64,000 nt of DNA from Cycas panzhihuaensis (lineage: Eukaryota > Cycadophyta), in contig CM041465.1 in assembly GCA_023213395.1 (NCBI GenBank), forward strand, positions 129,835,741 through 129,899,740, written 5' to 3'. Within the stretch, counting starts at the first letter, position 1. Every line of letters begins with the position of its first letter. This document shows, one piece after another, positions 21,157 through 32,023 of the stretch. The notes below the pieces were generated by a model that searched no databases, was not told the DNA's origin, and saw nothing but the letters and a program-made list of their open reading frames with translations. The position numbers and the translations under genes are program-made.

Positions 21157-22082
21157 CATCTTCTGTTGATCAGCCACTTAAACCAGAAGATCTTGAGGTT
21201 CAAGTTACATCGATGAAAAGGTTGCCCAAATGGTATACTCAAACAGTGTAGGATGACCAGATTATTGAAGGAAAATGTCCGTCAAGGTATAGGTGGCAAA
21301 CCAATTTTGCACTTATGGCTAAAGTGCTTTGTGTTGATGAGCCTTCCACTTTTGAGGAGGCTTCTAAAAATGAAAATTGGAAGGCTGCCATGGATGAAGA
21401 AATCCATTCTATTGAAAAGAATGGAACTTGGGATTTGGTTGAATTGCCTAAACACGAATAGGCAATCAATTGCAAATGGATCTACAAGACCAAATTCCAT
21501 TCTAATAGTACACTTAAGCGCCAGAAGGCCCGCCTTGTTGCAAAAGGCTTCAAACAAAAGGAAGGCATAGATTATGATGAGACTTTTGCACTTGTCGCCA
21601 ACATGAACACCATCAGACTCATCTTGGCTTTAGCAACTCAATGCAAATGGCCGGTATTTCAGATGGACGTGAAGAACGCCTTTCTCAACGACGATCTTCA
21701 AGAGGAGGTATACTTGGAGCAACCTCCTAGTTACAAAGTACAAGGTAAGGAGCACTTAGTTTTTCGCCTAAAAAAGGCGTTGTATGGTTTGAAATAAGCT
21801 CCAAGAGCATGGTACTTAAAGATTGATGATTATTTTTTGAGACATGGGTATCATTGATCTACTTTAGATCCTAACTTGTATATCAAAGTTGGGAAAAACT
21901 ATGCTATTTTCGTTGTCTTGTATGTTGGTGACTTAGTGATCACTAACAATGACACTAAGATGATATAGATTCTCCAGGATGACTTAAAGAGGAGTTTCGA
22001 GATGAAATATCTTAGACTTCTCCATTATTTCTTAGGCTTTGAGGTATGGTATCAACCATGCTATATCTTCATCTCCCAAGCT
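21157..22082 (+). pseudogene. CopA reverse transcriptase remnant
   Basis: Resumes the CopA polyprotein after Gyp2 (SVDQPLKPEDLEVQ). RT blocks follow: NENWKAAMDEEIHSIEKNGTWDLV (about 21370-21440), KARLVAKGF, MNTIRLILALATQCKWPVFQMDVKNAF (about 21600-21680), VYLEQPPSYKVQGKEH, KKALYGLK. The active site reads Tyr-Val-Gly-Asp (21921-21932) instead of Tyr-Val-Asp-Asp, so a catalytic metal ligand is lost. Stops at about 21237-21262, 21462, 21795 and 21966 add to the damage. Inactive. Confidence 0.88.
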
Positions 22083-22870
22083 AAATATTCTTAGGACATT
22101 TTGCAGCGGTTCAGGATGCATGATTGCAAACCAACGCCTACACCGATGGAGAATGGCACAAAACTTACTCTCAATGAGGAAGCTGAACCAACAAATCCTA
22201 CTATTTATCGGAAGTTGATTGGTAGCCTCATCTATCTCACCAACACTCGCCCTGATATCTCATTTGCAGTTGGGATTTACTCCAGATACATGTTTCAACC
22301 CAATCAGAAGCATTGGAATGCAGCCAAACGCATACTCAAATACACAAAGGCACATTGCAGCATGGCCTTGAGTATGCACATGATGAGAACTTCACTCTGG
22401 AAGGGTTCTCAGATTCTGATTGGGCAGGTTGCCAGGATAGCAGGGGATCAACCTCGGGTTACTATTTTACCCTTGGTTCAATAGTTGTTTCGTGGAGTTG
22501 CAAGAAGCAGCCCAATGTTACCTTGTCCTCCACCGAAGCAGAGTACAAAGCTACAGTCAGTGCAACTTGTGAAGCTATTTGGCTTCGACAGATTCTTGGA
22601 GAGTTTGGACTTGAGTAGGATCACCCCACCAGGATTTATTGTGACAATCAAAGTGTGCTCAAGTTGGCCAAGAATTCTGTTTTTTATGCAAGGACCAAAC
22701 ATATTGAGGGTCATCATCACTTCATCAGAAAACATGTGCAGATTGGTGAGATCAACCTCCAGTATAGACCTACAGAGCAACAGACAACATATATCTTTAC
22801 CAAGCCGCTTGGTAGAGAAAAAATTGTAAAATTTAGAGATGGTCTAGGAGTCCGACTTAACATTGTAAAT
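22083..22870 (+). pseudogene. CopA RNase H remnant
   Basis: Starts with the RT-RNase H connection (CKPTPTPMENGTKLTLNEEA, LIGSLIYLTNTRPDISFAV). The RNase H core lies in a second frame from about 22380: FSDSDWAGCQDSRGSTSGY (first Asp), TLSSTEAEY (Glu), IYCDNQSVLKLAKN (Asp, about 22637) and a histidine-rich end KHIEGHHHFIRKH. A frameshift near 22345 and a stop at 22616 break it. The frame runs past the polypurine tract into the LTR and stops at 22904. Confidence 0.88.
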
Positions 22871-22880
22871 AGTAAGGGGG
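22871..22880 (+). other. CopA polypurine tract
   Basis: AGTAAGGGGG directly before the 3' LTR. Confidence 0.85.
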
Positions 22881-23426
22881 TGTTAAACCTTATGTTTACA
22901 TGTTAAGACTATGTACTTTATTTTTTATGTATTAATTATACTTTTGTACTTTAGTGGTGACTTATCACTTAAGTGATAACGTGCACATGCACATTATTTC
23001 CTAGTGACACAACATTGTCACTTAAGGGTCAAATGGACTCCCGTGCACTTTTGCTCACTTGAGAGCCCAAAATGACACATCCTACATGCAAGGCATGTAC
23101 CTTGGATGTTTGACATTTGTCAAACATCCAATGTCTTAGGTCTCTCCTGTCACTCTATATATTGAGACCTCTTCTCATTGTTCTCATATAGAGGTGGAGC
23201 TATATTGTTATGCTGCCAATTTGCTAATCAAATTGCTATTCATTTGGAGGATGGACCAATTCCAACTCCTCACATTTGGTATCATTTTGCTTTTTCTCTT
23301 TATGCTTTGATCTTGCTTATGTTCATCTCATACTTTCATTGTTAGTCTAGATTATTTGCTTTCTAGAACTAGAATGAATATATCTCCTAGATCTTGGGTT
23401 TCAAAGGCCTTTTGGCCATTTCAACA
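22881..23426 (+). repeat. CopA 3' LTR
   Basis: 546 bp, TGTTAAACC to TTTCAACA, followed by the AATAT target duplication. Retains the TTATCACTTAAGTGATAA palindrome and the U3 hairpins. Confidence 0.95.
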
Positions 23427-23431
23427 AATAT

Positions 23432-23504
23432 ACATTAAATAATTCTTCCTTTATCTTCCTAAAAGTCGACTTCATCAACTTCTTTTGAATTGAGGAACGT
23501 AACA
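23432..23504 (-). repeat. Gyp4 5' LTR, proximal part
   Basis: The other piece of the LTR cut by CopA. On the minus strand it begins TGTTACGTTCC at 23504. It holds one more CGACTTCAT motif (near 23466). Confidence 0.7.
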
Positions 23505-23951
23505 AGTGGATTTACTAGATGCATTGGTTCCACTGATACGCCTGTCTAGATGCATCGATGTAAACTAGCAATGCTACACAGAGTAGATTTGACAATAAGG
23601 CTACCCACGATAGCTTTCACAAATGGACCACACACAACAACCTCCTCTAGGTGGAATTCACTGGCTTATTTTGAGGCAACTCTCCTTACAAGTTCATCTA
23701 TAGAAGCAAACATCAAAGAGCTCATGCTCAACAATTGGCCTCCACCCAAATTCACTCCTCCTCAAATATTATATTGAAAAGGTCATAATAAATGAAGGGA
23801 AAAGTCCTTAATGAGGTGAAGAGTTGAGTGCCACCCCTTGAGGGTCCTATCAACATCTCTTTCATAAGTGAACTTCCTCCATCAGACATAGTCTCTTTTA
23901 CACATGTAAGCCCAATATTACAATAGTAATACTGTGGATATGATGCTTGGA
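23505..23951. other. Unassigned sequence right of Gyp4
   Basis: No recognised coding, RNA or repeat feature. A 75-codon frame at 23550-23777 has no recognisable motif. Confidence 0.35.
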
Positions 23952-24162
23952 ACTTGAAATGGTTAAAACCAACTTAAATGACTAGGAGAAACCTAGAAAT
24001 GGCTAAAGCAAGCTTAGAAATGGCTTGAAACAACTAAAATGGGCCTTGAAATGGCCAAAACAAGCCCAAAAACAACCAAAACAATTGCAAGAATGGTCGA
24101 AACAATTCTAGGAATAGTCAGAACTGTTGTAGGAATAGTTGGAATTGTTCCAAGAATGGTTC
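23952..24162 (+). repeat. Degenerate 20-21 bp minisatellite
   Basis: About ten tandem units of 20-21 bases with a core like GAAATGGYYAAAACAA, drifting gradually from CTTGAAATGGTTAAAACC-type units on the left to GTAGGAATAGTTGGAATT-type units on the right. One unit is half length (near 24034-24043). Not obviously part of a mobile element. Confidence 0.7.
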
Positions 24163-24651
24163 TCCACTAGCACTTAGACTACAACAAGAAGTGGTTGTAT
24201 GGACATATGGAAACACAGTGTTCTGACAAAGTTTGATCAAGTTTTATTATGAAAGGTCAAAAGTGACTTTGAATGGTTTTAAGTCAAAATGGTGTAAAAT
24301 AAGGTATAAATAGGTCATTCTTATCCTAATTTTGGTGCGAGAGTTGAGTTAGTGAATCATATGACATGCTCTTAAGTGTGAGAGACGATCTATTAAGCAT
24401 ACACAAAGGTATAAACATCTCAAGCATTGTATTCTTGATCATTCACTAATGGAATATTGAATTATGTGGAAGAATGTGTGTAGTGGTGTACGTGTATGCT
24501 TTGATATTGTGTGTGTGTTTCTTATAATGTTGTAAAGAGTGGTATTAACATGTAGCAGTCGATAGGGAGAGTAGACGTGAGAAGTTATGGTGACTGACAT
24601 CTAAGCGTAAAGAAGACACTTGATTGGTAACTAAACAAGTGATGTCAGGAT
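24163..24651. other. Unassigned sequence left of CopB
   Basis: AT-rich, non-coding. It ends at the GACCA target duplication of CopB (24652-24656). I see no gene. Confidence 0.35.
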
Positions 24652-24656
24652 GACCA

Positions 24657-25211
24657 TGTTAAACCTTATGTTTACATGTTAAGATAATGTACTTTAATTT
24701 TTATGTAATATGTGTACTTTTGCACTTTTAGGGGTGACTTATCACTTAAGTGATAAAGTGCACACCCACATTCTTTCTAGTGACACAACGTTGTCACTAA
24801 AGGGTCAAATGGACCCTCAAGCATTTTTGCTCACATGAGAACCCAAAAGGACACATGTCCTACATGCAAGGCATGTATCTTGGATGTTTGACATTTGTCA
24901 AATATCCAAGGCCTTAGGTCTCTCATTTCACTCTATATAATGAGACCTCTTCTCATTGTCTCATAGAGAGTTGTAGTTGTATTGTTATGCTGTCAGTTTG
25001 CTAATCAAACTGTTTATTATTTTGGAGGTTGGACCAATTCCAACTCCACGCATTTGGTATCATTTCTCTTGCTCCTTCATTTTATGCCTTGTCTCTTATG
25101 TTTTTTTTCATCTTGAGAGTATTATACTTGTTAAGTATTTGTGCTTCTAGAACTAGAGTGATCCTAGCTTCTAGATCTTGGGACTGTGAGGCCATTAAGC
25201 CTCTTTTCACA
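24657..25211 (+). repeat. CopB 5' LTR
   Basis: 555 bp, TGTTAAACC to TTTTCACA. TATA-like CTATATAA at 24933-24940. U3 inverted repeats as in CopA. Its 3' end differs from CopA and matches the solo LTR at 6227-6778. Confidence 0.95.
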
Positions 25212-25213
25212 TT

Positions 25214-25225
25214 TGGTATCAGAGC
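25214..25225 (+). other. CopB primer-binding site
   Basis: TGGTATCAGAGC, two bases after the LTR. Confidence 0.9.
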
Positions 25226-27230
25226 AAGAGGAGACTAGTTCCTCTGCTCGCTTTGTTGCTGCTCAAAGAGATTCAAAGAAGGGCTTCAAACCCTTGGTGA
25301 CGACCTTCGCCCTCTGAAGGCAATCCAAGGTTTGTTAGAGACCATTTTCTTGCAGGTTCAAGCTTCTGGAGCAGCATTGAAAGGCTGGAGCACTCCATAT
25401 TCAGATATGAAATATTTTTTCAGATCACTTTCAAGGGTTTTGAGTAAGTTTACTCACGTTTTTTGTAATTTTTCTACTAAAATTTGCATTTTTCAGCTAA
25501 TTTGTTTCTCACATTTGGGTGCTGAGCTATTCTCTAGCCATTTGAAGCTCTCAGATTGAATTTATTTGAAGTTTGAGGACCCTTGCAGGCTGTGAATCAA
25601 TTTCTGGGCATTTTCAACCTTGAAACCCCACTCAAAAAGCACAAAAAATTATTGTTTTTCACCATTTTTTCTCATATCAAGTTGGCTGTCCACATACTGA
25701 CCCTGCATGCAGCTGTAGCAGACTTAAGGGAAGAGTTTTAGTGATTAATACGAGGGTTTAAAACCTCGGATAGCCGTATGGCTCCAGTTTTCCTTTCTCA
25801 AGGACGTGTAACCAGCCATAACTTCAATTACTTGTAGCTCTCTGCACACTTGACGAAAAGCCTTGAGATTTTAGAGGGAGTTGGATACCACTTGGGCACC
25901 CCTCCTCCTGAAATTTCAGCACAAACAGAGGTCTCTACACGCTGTTCTCATCATTTGCGTGTCCACAGGAGCCGCCCAAGTCACGCTGCCATGAACGACT
26001 TTTTTTGTTTTATTTTGAAAAATTCAAATCAAACTTTTGATTTTTGAACCTTATGTTATACTTTTAAGAATATTTCTTTGAATATTGTTGCCTGGATATT
26101 AAAATTTATAGGTTTAAGTCCTCAATCAAGGCTCTCTGCGTGGTGTTCTTGCTGCTGAAATTTGCAAAAAAAAAAGAAAAATTGAATTTCAGCCTTTCTT
26201 TTTGGCCCTTTAAGATTTTTTTAACACTTAATTAATGTTGCATAAGTGTTAATTGGCTTAGGCGAAGTGATTTTAAGTGTTTGCACATTGTAAAAGTGAT
26301 ATTTATCGCTATTTCAAACACTTCTTTAAGGCACCTTGCATGGTGACGTATTGCCCTTAGTCTCAAAAAGGGCTCAAAAATACTTTGTACTTAATAAAAT
26401 CACTTCCTTTTTAATCGTTGGGACTATTTTAAAGTCTCAACACTTGGTGCTTGGTGTCCTATTTTGCAAATGGTTCTCTTACCTTCACTTTTGAGCATTA
26501 AAAGGAACCCATTTGTATCTTCATCACAAAGTTTTGCCTTGCTTCATTAAGTACTTAAGCATATTTTTAAAGTACTTCTTTGCAAAACTCATTGTAATCA
26601 AGCATCTGTTTTTTACTTGGATCAACATAAGCACTACACTTCATTAAAGTGCTCATTGTAATAACACTTCAAGTGTTCATATTGATGTACTAAAATTGCT
26701 TCCTTTTGAAGCCACTCTTTCATTGTAAAGCTTAATCAAGCATTCTTATAAGTACATCATCCAAGTAAATAAATCTAAGTTTACTTTAAAACTTCTAAAA
26801 GGTGACTTAAAATCTTGTTGGAAAGGCCCAAAAAAGGTTCAAACCTTGCCTCTGAAATAACCTTAAGCTTGGTGCATTCCCTAAGGGACCAACCAACTGT
26901 ACAGTCAGTGCATGACAATTAAGGTTGCTTGAGGGAAAGGAGGTTCGAAAAGGGTGTTATCGGGGTTGTGAATCCTGTGGAAAGCATGGTACGTCCATGC
27001 AGATCAACCCTACCTGCCTTGTCCTAGATTTAACTTGGCCAACTGTTGGATCTCTTCTATAGATCAGAGTTGGACCAACTCCATAGCCTAGTCCTCCACC
27101 CCTCATCATTCCATTCAGTTGTTGGATCTTCTAGTAAGATCGGGATTGGTTTCGTTAGAAGGTGGAACTTAAGCGACGAAAGCTTTGAGTTTCCAAGTTA
27201 TCTGCTAGCTTCAAGCTTTATAATTGAAAC
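25226..27230 (+). mobile_element. CopB untranslated leader
   Basis: 2.0 kb non-coding. It has the CTTGGTGACGACCTTCGCCC block near 25297 that the other copia leaders share, and a conserved gag-proximal 400 bases with two GTTGGATCT hairpin units (about 27045-27145) and a GTGCATTCCCTAAGGG block near 26872. Confidence 0.7.
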
Positions 27231-28022
27231 ATGGCTGCTATCAACATGCTAAATGCATGCACCATTCGATTAACAGGTCGAGATAACTATCAAGAATGAA
27301 AAAGAATCACTCAGAATTTGCTGATCATGAATAAATTTTGGAGTTATGTTTCTGGGAGACTACCTCAACCTGTACTTGTTATCAATGGCAATGTAACTGT
27401 GCAACCTGATGATGCTTTAGTTGCTGCTTGGAAAGCCAAAGATGAAATCGCTTTGGCATTCCTTCATATGATTGTTGATGTGCATGTAGATCAAAACATT
27501 GTTTGTGCTAAAACTTCTAAGGAAACTTGGGACATTTTGTCCTCATTGTATGAAAGGCGAGATGAAGCTCGCATTTTAATGGTTAAAGCCAAATTGTATT
27601 CTGTAAAGTTTGTCAAGCCCATGTCGGCTTTTCTTTCCTCCATCAAGGAGGTATGTAATGAGCTGAATACACTAGGTAGTCCAACAACAAGAGATGAACT
27701 GATCACATCTATCACCAAAGCTTTGCCAAAGGACTACAATGGCTTCATATCATCCACTATAAGAGATGGTTCTCTCAAAAGAATGCCATTCAATGAATTT
27801 GAAAGTCTACTACTTCAAGAAGAATAAATCTATACCAAGGATAATGAGGAGGAACCATCCACATCAGGTGGTTTCACGGCCAACTCAAAGGCCAAGCAGA
27901 ACCCCAAACTTGCACTCTCAAAGCAGTTTGGGAACATGAACATTGGGTCTTCAAGGACCAATGTTGTATGTCATTATTGTGGCAAACCTGGCCACATAGC
28001 ACCTGATTGTCGAAAGAAGCAA
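27231..28022 (+). pseudogene. CopB gag
   Basis: ATG at 27231, chosen because CopC and CopE have the same start (Met-Ala/Thr-Ala-Ile-Asn-Met-Leu-Asn). One TGA (27297-27299) replaces a Trp after YQE. The next 169 codons are open (27318-27824) and give the UBN2-type capsid with WKAKDEIALAFLHMI, VDQNIVCAKTSKETWDIL and SSIKEVCNELNTL. A TAA (27825-27827) then replaces a Gln. The CCHC zinc knuckle is intact at 27969-28010 (CHYCGKPGHIAPDC). Two single-base stops are the only lesions, so this is a recently dead copy of the capsid gene. Confidence 0.9.
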
Positions 28023-28481
28023 GCAGATCTATGTCAGCAGCAGCAACAATAGCCATGTCATCCAAATCAGCGACAGCAGTAGCCCCGTCAGCAATACCAA
28101 CAAAGATTCCAGCAACAACAGCAGCAACAACAACCCTCTCGACCAAATCGAGGTGCCTATCAAGGAGGTCAAAGAGGAAGGGGGGGTTTTAGAGGTGGCA
28201 ATCAATGCCACTTTAATCAGTTTGCAGATGAAGACAAACTGTTTTGTGCATATCAAACATCCAAGGTTGATGAAACTTGGATTATTGATTTTGGAGCTTC
28301 ACAACACATGATTGGAAGTGAAGAGCTCCTCACCGACATCAAGGAAGGAAAAGGTCAATCGGTAACTTTTGGAAACAATAAATTTGTTAAGATTTCTAGA
28401 ATAGGCATAATAACTCCATTTCATTCTTCATAAAATCCTTCCTCCTCATTTCCCGATGGCAATGCCTACTTCATACCATCG
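28023..28481 (+). pseudogene. CopB Gag tail and protease
   Basis: A Gln-rich tract (about 28035-28135; two stops within it) is followed by an Arg-Gly-rich stretch, GGQRGRGGFRGGNQC, up to about 28206. The protease site reads Asp-Phe-Gly (28287-28295) in WIIDFGASQHM where CopC has Asp-Ser-Gly, a one-base change that removes the catalytic-loop Ser. GKGQSVTFGNN follows, with a stop near 28431. The Gln tract plus Arg-Gly tail after a zinc knuckle is shared with CopA and CopC. Confidence 0.8.
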
Positions 28482-29371
28482 ATGGACAAGAACTTACTAT
28501 CTGTTAGTAAGTTGGACAAGCAACAGATGAGTGTCTTATTTAGAAATGGGAAATGTGTAATCAGTGACAAAGATGACCAAGTAGTAGCTGTTGGATATGA
28601 GGATCAAGGCCTCTACAAATTGGATGCAAATAATATAACACTTGATTCTGCTTACTTTGGTTCAATTATCACTCCATACTTGTCCAAGATGCAACTTTGG
28701 CATCAACGTCTAGGCCATTTGAGCTTAGACAATTTGAGGCAGATGATCAACAAGAATATGGTACATGGGCTTCCAAAGATCTATGGCACAACATGTCTTT
28801 ATGAAGCGTGCATTATGGGGACTCAGCATCGCTTGCCTTTCCCTAAAGGCAAAGCATGGCGTGCATCACATCCTTTGCAGTTGGTACACTCGGATTTGTG
28901 TGGATTTATGTCCACCGCATCTTTTGGAGGAGCTTTGTATTACATCTCCTTCATTGATGACTTTTCTCACAAAGTCTGGGTCTACTTCATCAAGCACAAG
29001 TCTGAAGCTTTTTCCAAATTCAAAGAATTCAAGCTTGAAGTAGAAAACAAGTCTGGCCACTCAATCAAAACATTAAGGACAGACAATGGAGGTGAATTTA
29101 CTTCAAATGAATTCACCTAATACTGCAAGGATAACGGCATTTGGAGACAACTGACTATTCCTCACACTCCTCAACAAAATGGGGTCTCGAATGATCGAAT
29201 GTAACTTTGGCTAATAAAGCCAAAGCAATGATGCATGCACAAGGACTCACTCAAGCCATCAAGCGGAAGCATTTCACACAGCTGCCTATGTGGCCAATCG
29301 TAGTCCAACTACAACAGTCACCAATATGACACCCGAGGAGGCATGGTGCGCAAAAGCCAACTGTCAGCCAT
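28482..29371 (+). pseudogene. CopB pre-integrase and integrase core
   Basis: 212 open codons (28482-29117). The zinc residues are in LWHQRLGHLSLDNL and CLYEACIMGTQHRLPF. The catalytic core has VHSDLCGF (first Asp) and LRTDNGGEFTS (second Asp, about 29070-29100). A TAA at 29118-29120 and a deletion/frameshift around 29190-29215 spoil the block that holds the catalytic Glu. Neighbouring frames carry the rest to 29371. The enzyme would join element DNA to the chromosome. Confidence 0.88.
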
Positions 29372-30793
29372 TTGAGGACTTTTGGGTGCACTGCTTATAT
29401 GCACATTCCTGATCAGCAAAGAAAGAAATTAGACAAGCATAGTCTAAAATGCATCTTTGTAGGATATGCCATTCATAGCAAAGCCTACAAGTTGTATGAT
29501 TCCATTGGGAAGAAAATGCATCTCTCAAGAGATGTCATCTTTGCTGAAGAAGATTATAAGGAGTTGCAAACAACATCCATGCAACCTCCCATTGACAAAG
29601 GTAAGAAGATTGTTGAGGCCTTCTTTCCCTCTCAATCTTCTACACCATGTACGTCATCTGCATCTGCTGGACCGTCTACATCAACTGAATTTGCTCCGTT
29701 TACATCAACTGAATTTGCTCCACTTGATCCAAGCATATCTTACGTTGATCAACCACTTAGACCAGAAGATCTTGAGGTTCAAGGTACTTCGAGTCAAAAG
29801 TTGCCAAAATGGTACACACAAACAGTTCAAGACGGCCACATTATTGAAGGAAAACGTCCATCAAAATACAGGCAGCAAACCAATTATGCACTTATGGTTG
29901 AAGTGCTATGTGTTGATGAGCCTTCCACTTTTGAGGAGGCTTCTAAAAATGAAAATTGGAAGGCTGCAATGGATGAAGAAATCCATTCTATTGAAAAGAA
30001 TGGTACTTGGGATTTGGTTGAATTGCCTAAACACAAACAAGCAATTAGTTGCAAATGGATCTACAAGACCAAATTTCATTCTGATGGTTCACTTAAGCGG
30101 CAGAAGGCTCGCCTTGTGGCAAAAGGATTTAAACAAAAAGAAGGCATAGACTATGAGAAAACTTTTGCACCAGTGGCAAATATGAACACCATCAGACTGA
30201 TCTTGGCCTTAGTTGCTCAATGCAAATGGCCAGTCTATCAGATGGATGTGAAGAGCGCCTTTCTTAATGGCAATCTTCAGGAGGAGGTATACTTGGAGCA
30301 ACCTCCCGGTTACAAGGTACAAGGCAAGGAGTATTTTGTATGTCGCCTAAAAAAGGCGTTATATGGCTTGAAACAAGCTCCAAGAGCATGGTACTCAAAG
30401 ATCGATGATTACTTCTTGAGACATGGGTTTCATCGATCTACTTTAGATCCTAATCTGTATATAAAACATGAAAAGAACCATGTCATTTTTGTTGCTTTGT
30501 GTGTAGATGACTTAGTGATCACTTGAAGTGACACTAAGATGATACACATTCTCCAAGATGACTTGAAGAGAATTTTCGAGATGATAGATCTTGGACTTAT
30601 CCATTATTTTTTAGGCTTTGAGATATGGCAACATTCAGGCTATATCTTCATCTCTCAAGCGAAATATTCTTGGGACATTTTGCAGCGATTCAAGATGCAA
30701 GACTGTAAACCAGCGCCTACACCAATGGAGAATGGATCTAAGCTTACTCTCAATGAGAAAGCTGCATCTGCAGATCCCACACTTTACCGGTAA
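29372..30793 (+). pseudogene. CopB integrase C-terminus, linker and reverse transcriptase
   Basis: 384 open codons (29372-30523) from FGCTAYMHIPDQQRKK through the Ser/Thr/Pro-rich linker to RT. RT blocks: NENWKAAMDEEIHSIEKNGTW, CKWIYKTKFHSDGSLKRQKARLVAKGF, WPVYQMDVKSAFLNG, LEQPPGYKVQGKEY, LKKALYGLKQAPRAWYSK. The active site is Cys-Val-Asp-Asp (30500-30511): both Asp are kept, and Tyr is replaced by Cys. A TGA at 30524-30526 follows almost directly after it, and the frame reopens to a second stop (TAA 30791-30793). The linker holds a short Thr-Glu-Phe-Ala-Pro duplication (about 29684-29721). Confidence 0.92.
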
Positions 30794-31468
30794 TTGATTG
30801 GGAGCCTCAACTATCTCACCAACACTCGACCAGACATTTCATTTGCAGTTGAGATTTGTTCACGTTACATGTGTCAACCCAATCAGATACATTGGAATGC
30901 AGCTAAACGCATACTTAAATACATCAAAGGCACATTGCAGCATGGCGTTGAGTATGCGCATAATGAGAATTTCACTCTAGAAGGGTTCTCAGATTCTGAT
31001 TGGGCAGGTTGCCAAGATAGCAGGAGATCAACCTCGGGTTACTGGTTTTCTCTTGGTTCAACAGTTGTTTCGTGGAGTTGCAAGAAGCAACCCAATGTTA
31101 CCTTGTCCTCCACCGAAGCAGAGTACAAAGCTGCAGTCAGCGCAGCTTGTGAGGCTATTTGGCTACGACGGATTCTTGGGGAACTTGGACTTGAGAAAAA
31201 TCACCCCACGAAGATATATTGTGACAATCAAAGTGTACTCAAGGTAGCCAAGAATCCAATTTTTCATGCGCAGACAAAACACATCGAGGTTCACCATCAC
31301 TTCATCAGAGAGCATGTGCAGAATGGTGAGATCAACCTCCAGTACAGACCTACAGAGGAGCAGACAACAGATATCTTTACCAAGTCTCTTGGTAGAGAAA
31401 AGTTTGTAAAATTCAGAGATGGTCTTGGTGTCCGACTTAACATTGTAAACAGTAAAGGGGGGTGTTAA
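30794..31468 (+). pseudogene. CopB RNase H (open)
   Basis: 224 open codons: IGSLNYLTNTRPDISFAV connection, then the RNase H core FSDSDWAGCQDSRRSTSGYW, VTLSSTEAEYKAAV, IYCDNQSVLKVAKNP and HIEVHHHFIREH, and the family-typical end TKSLGREKFVKFRDGLGVR. The frame crosses the polypurine tract and stops at TAA, the fourth to sixth base of the LTR (31466-31468). Full-length for the domain with all four acidic residues readable. Upstream stop codons keep it from being translated as part of the polyprotein. Confidence 0.92.
31451..31462 (+). other. CopB polypurine tract
   Basis: AGTAAAGGGGGG directly before the 3' LTR, inside the last codons of the polyprotein. Confidence 0.88.
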
Positions 31469-32018
31469 ACCTTATGTTTACATGTTAAGATAATGTACTT
31501 TAATTTTTATGTAATATGTGTACTTTTGTACTTTAGGGGTGACTTATCACTTAAATGATACAGTGCACACCCACATTCTTTCTAGTGACACAATGTTGTC
31601 ACTGAAGGGTCAAATGGACCCTCATGCATTTTTGCTCACATGAGAGCCCAAAGGGACACATGTCCTACATGCAAGGCATGTATCTTGGACGTTTGACACT
31701 TGTCAAACATCCAAGGCGTTAGGTCTCTCATTTCACTCTATATAATGAGACCTCTTCTCGTTGTCTCAATGAGAGAGTTGTAGCTGTATTATTATGCTGT
31801 CAGTTTGCTAATCAAACTATTTATTCTTTTGGAGGTTGGACCAATTCCAACTCCACAGATTTGTTATCATTTCTCTTGCTCCTTCATTTTATGCTTTGTC
31901 TCTTATGTTTTTTTTCATCTTGAGAGTATTATACTTGTTAAGTATTTGTGCTTCTAGAACTAGAGTTATCCTAGCTTCTAGATCTTGGGACTGTGAGGCC
32001 ATTAAGCCTCTTTTCACA
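31463..32018 (+). repeat. CopB 3' LTR
   Basis: 556 bp. The U3 palindrome is mutated here (TTATCACTTAAATGATAC near 31543-31562). Followed by GACCA. Confidence 0.95.
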
Positions 32019-32023
32019 GACCA

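Larger units (their letters stand above)
10109..23426 (+). mobile_element. CopA: full-length Ty1/copia element carrying Gyp2
   Basis: LTRs at 10109-10656 and 22881-23426, Met-tRNA PBS, 2.4 kb leader, then gag, protease, integrase, RT and RNase H in copia order, polypurine tract, and perfect AATAT target duplications (10104-10108, 23427-23431). Excluding the nested Gyp2 (15561-21156) it is about 7.7 kb. Stops occur in gag, integrase and RT, and the RT active site is altered, so it is inactive. It inserted into the Gyp4 LTR. Confidence 0.95.
24657..32018 (+). mobile_element. CopB: full-length Ty1/copia element
   Basis: 7.36 kb, uninterrupted by other elements. LTRs 24657-25211 and 31463-32018, PBS, 2.0 kb leader, gag-protease-integrase-RT-RNase H, polypurine tract, and perfect GACCA target duplications (24652-24656, 32019-32023). 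LTRs differ at about 22 of 555 positions by eye (about 4%), the youngest copia copy here together with LarF. A handful of stops, one frameshift cluster in integrase, and protease and RT site changes make it non-autonomous now. Confidence 0.96.
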
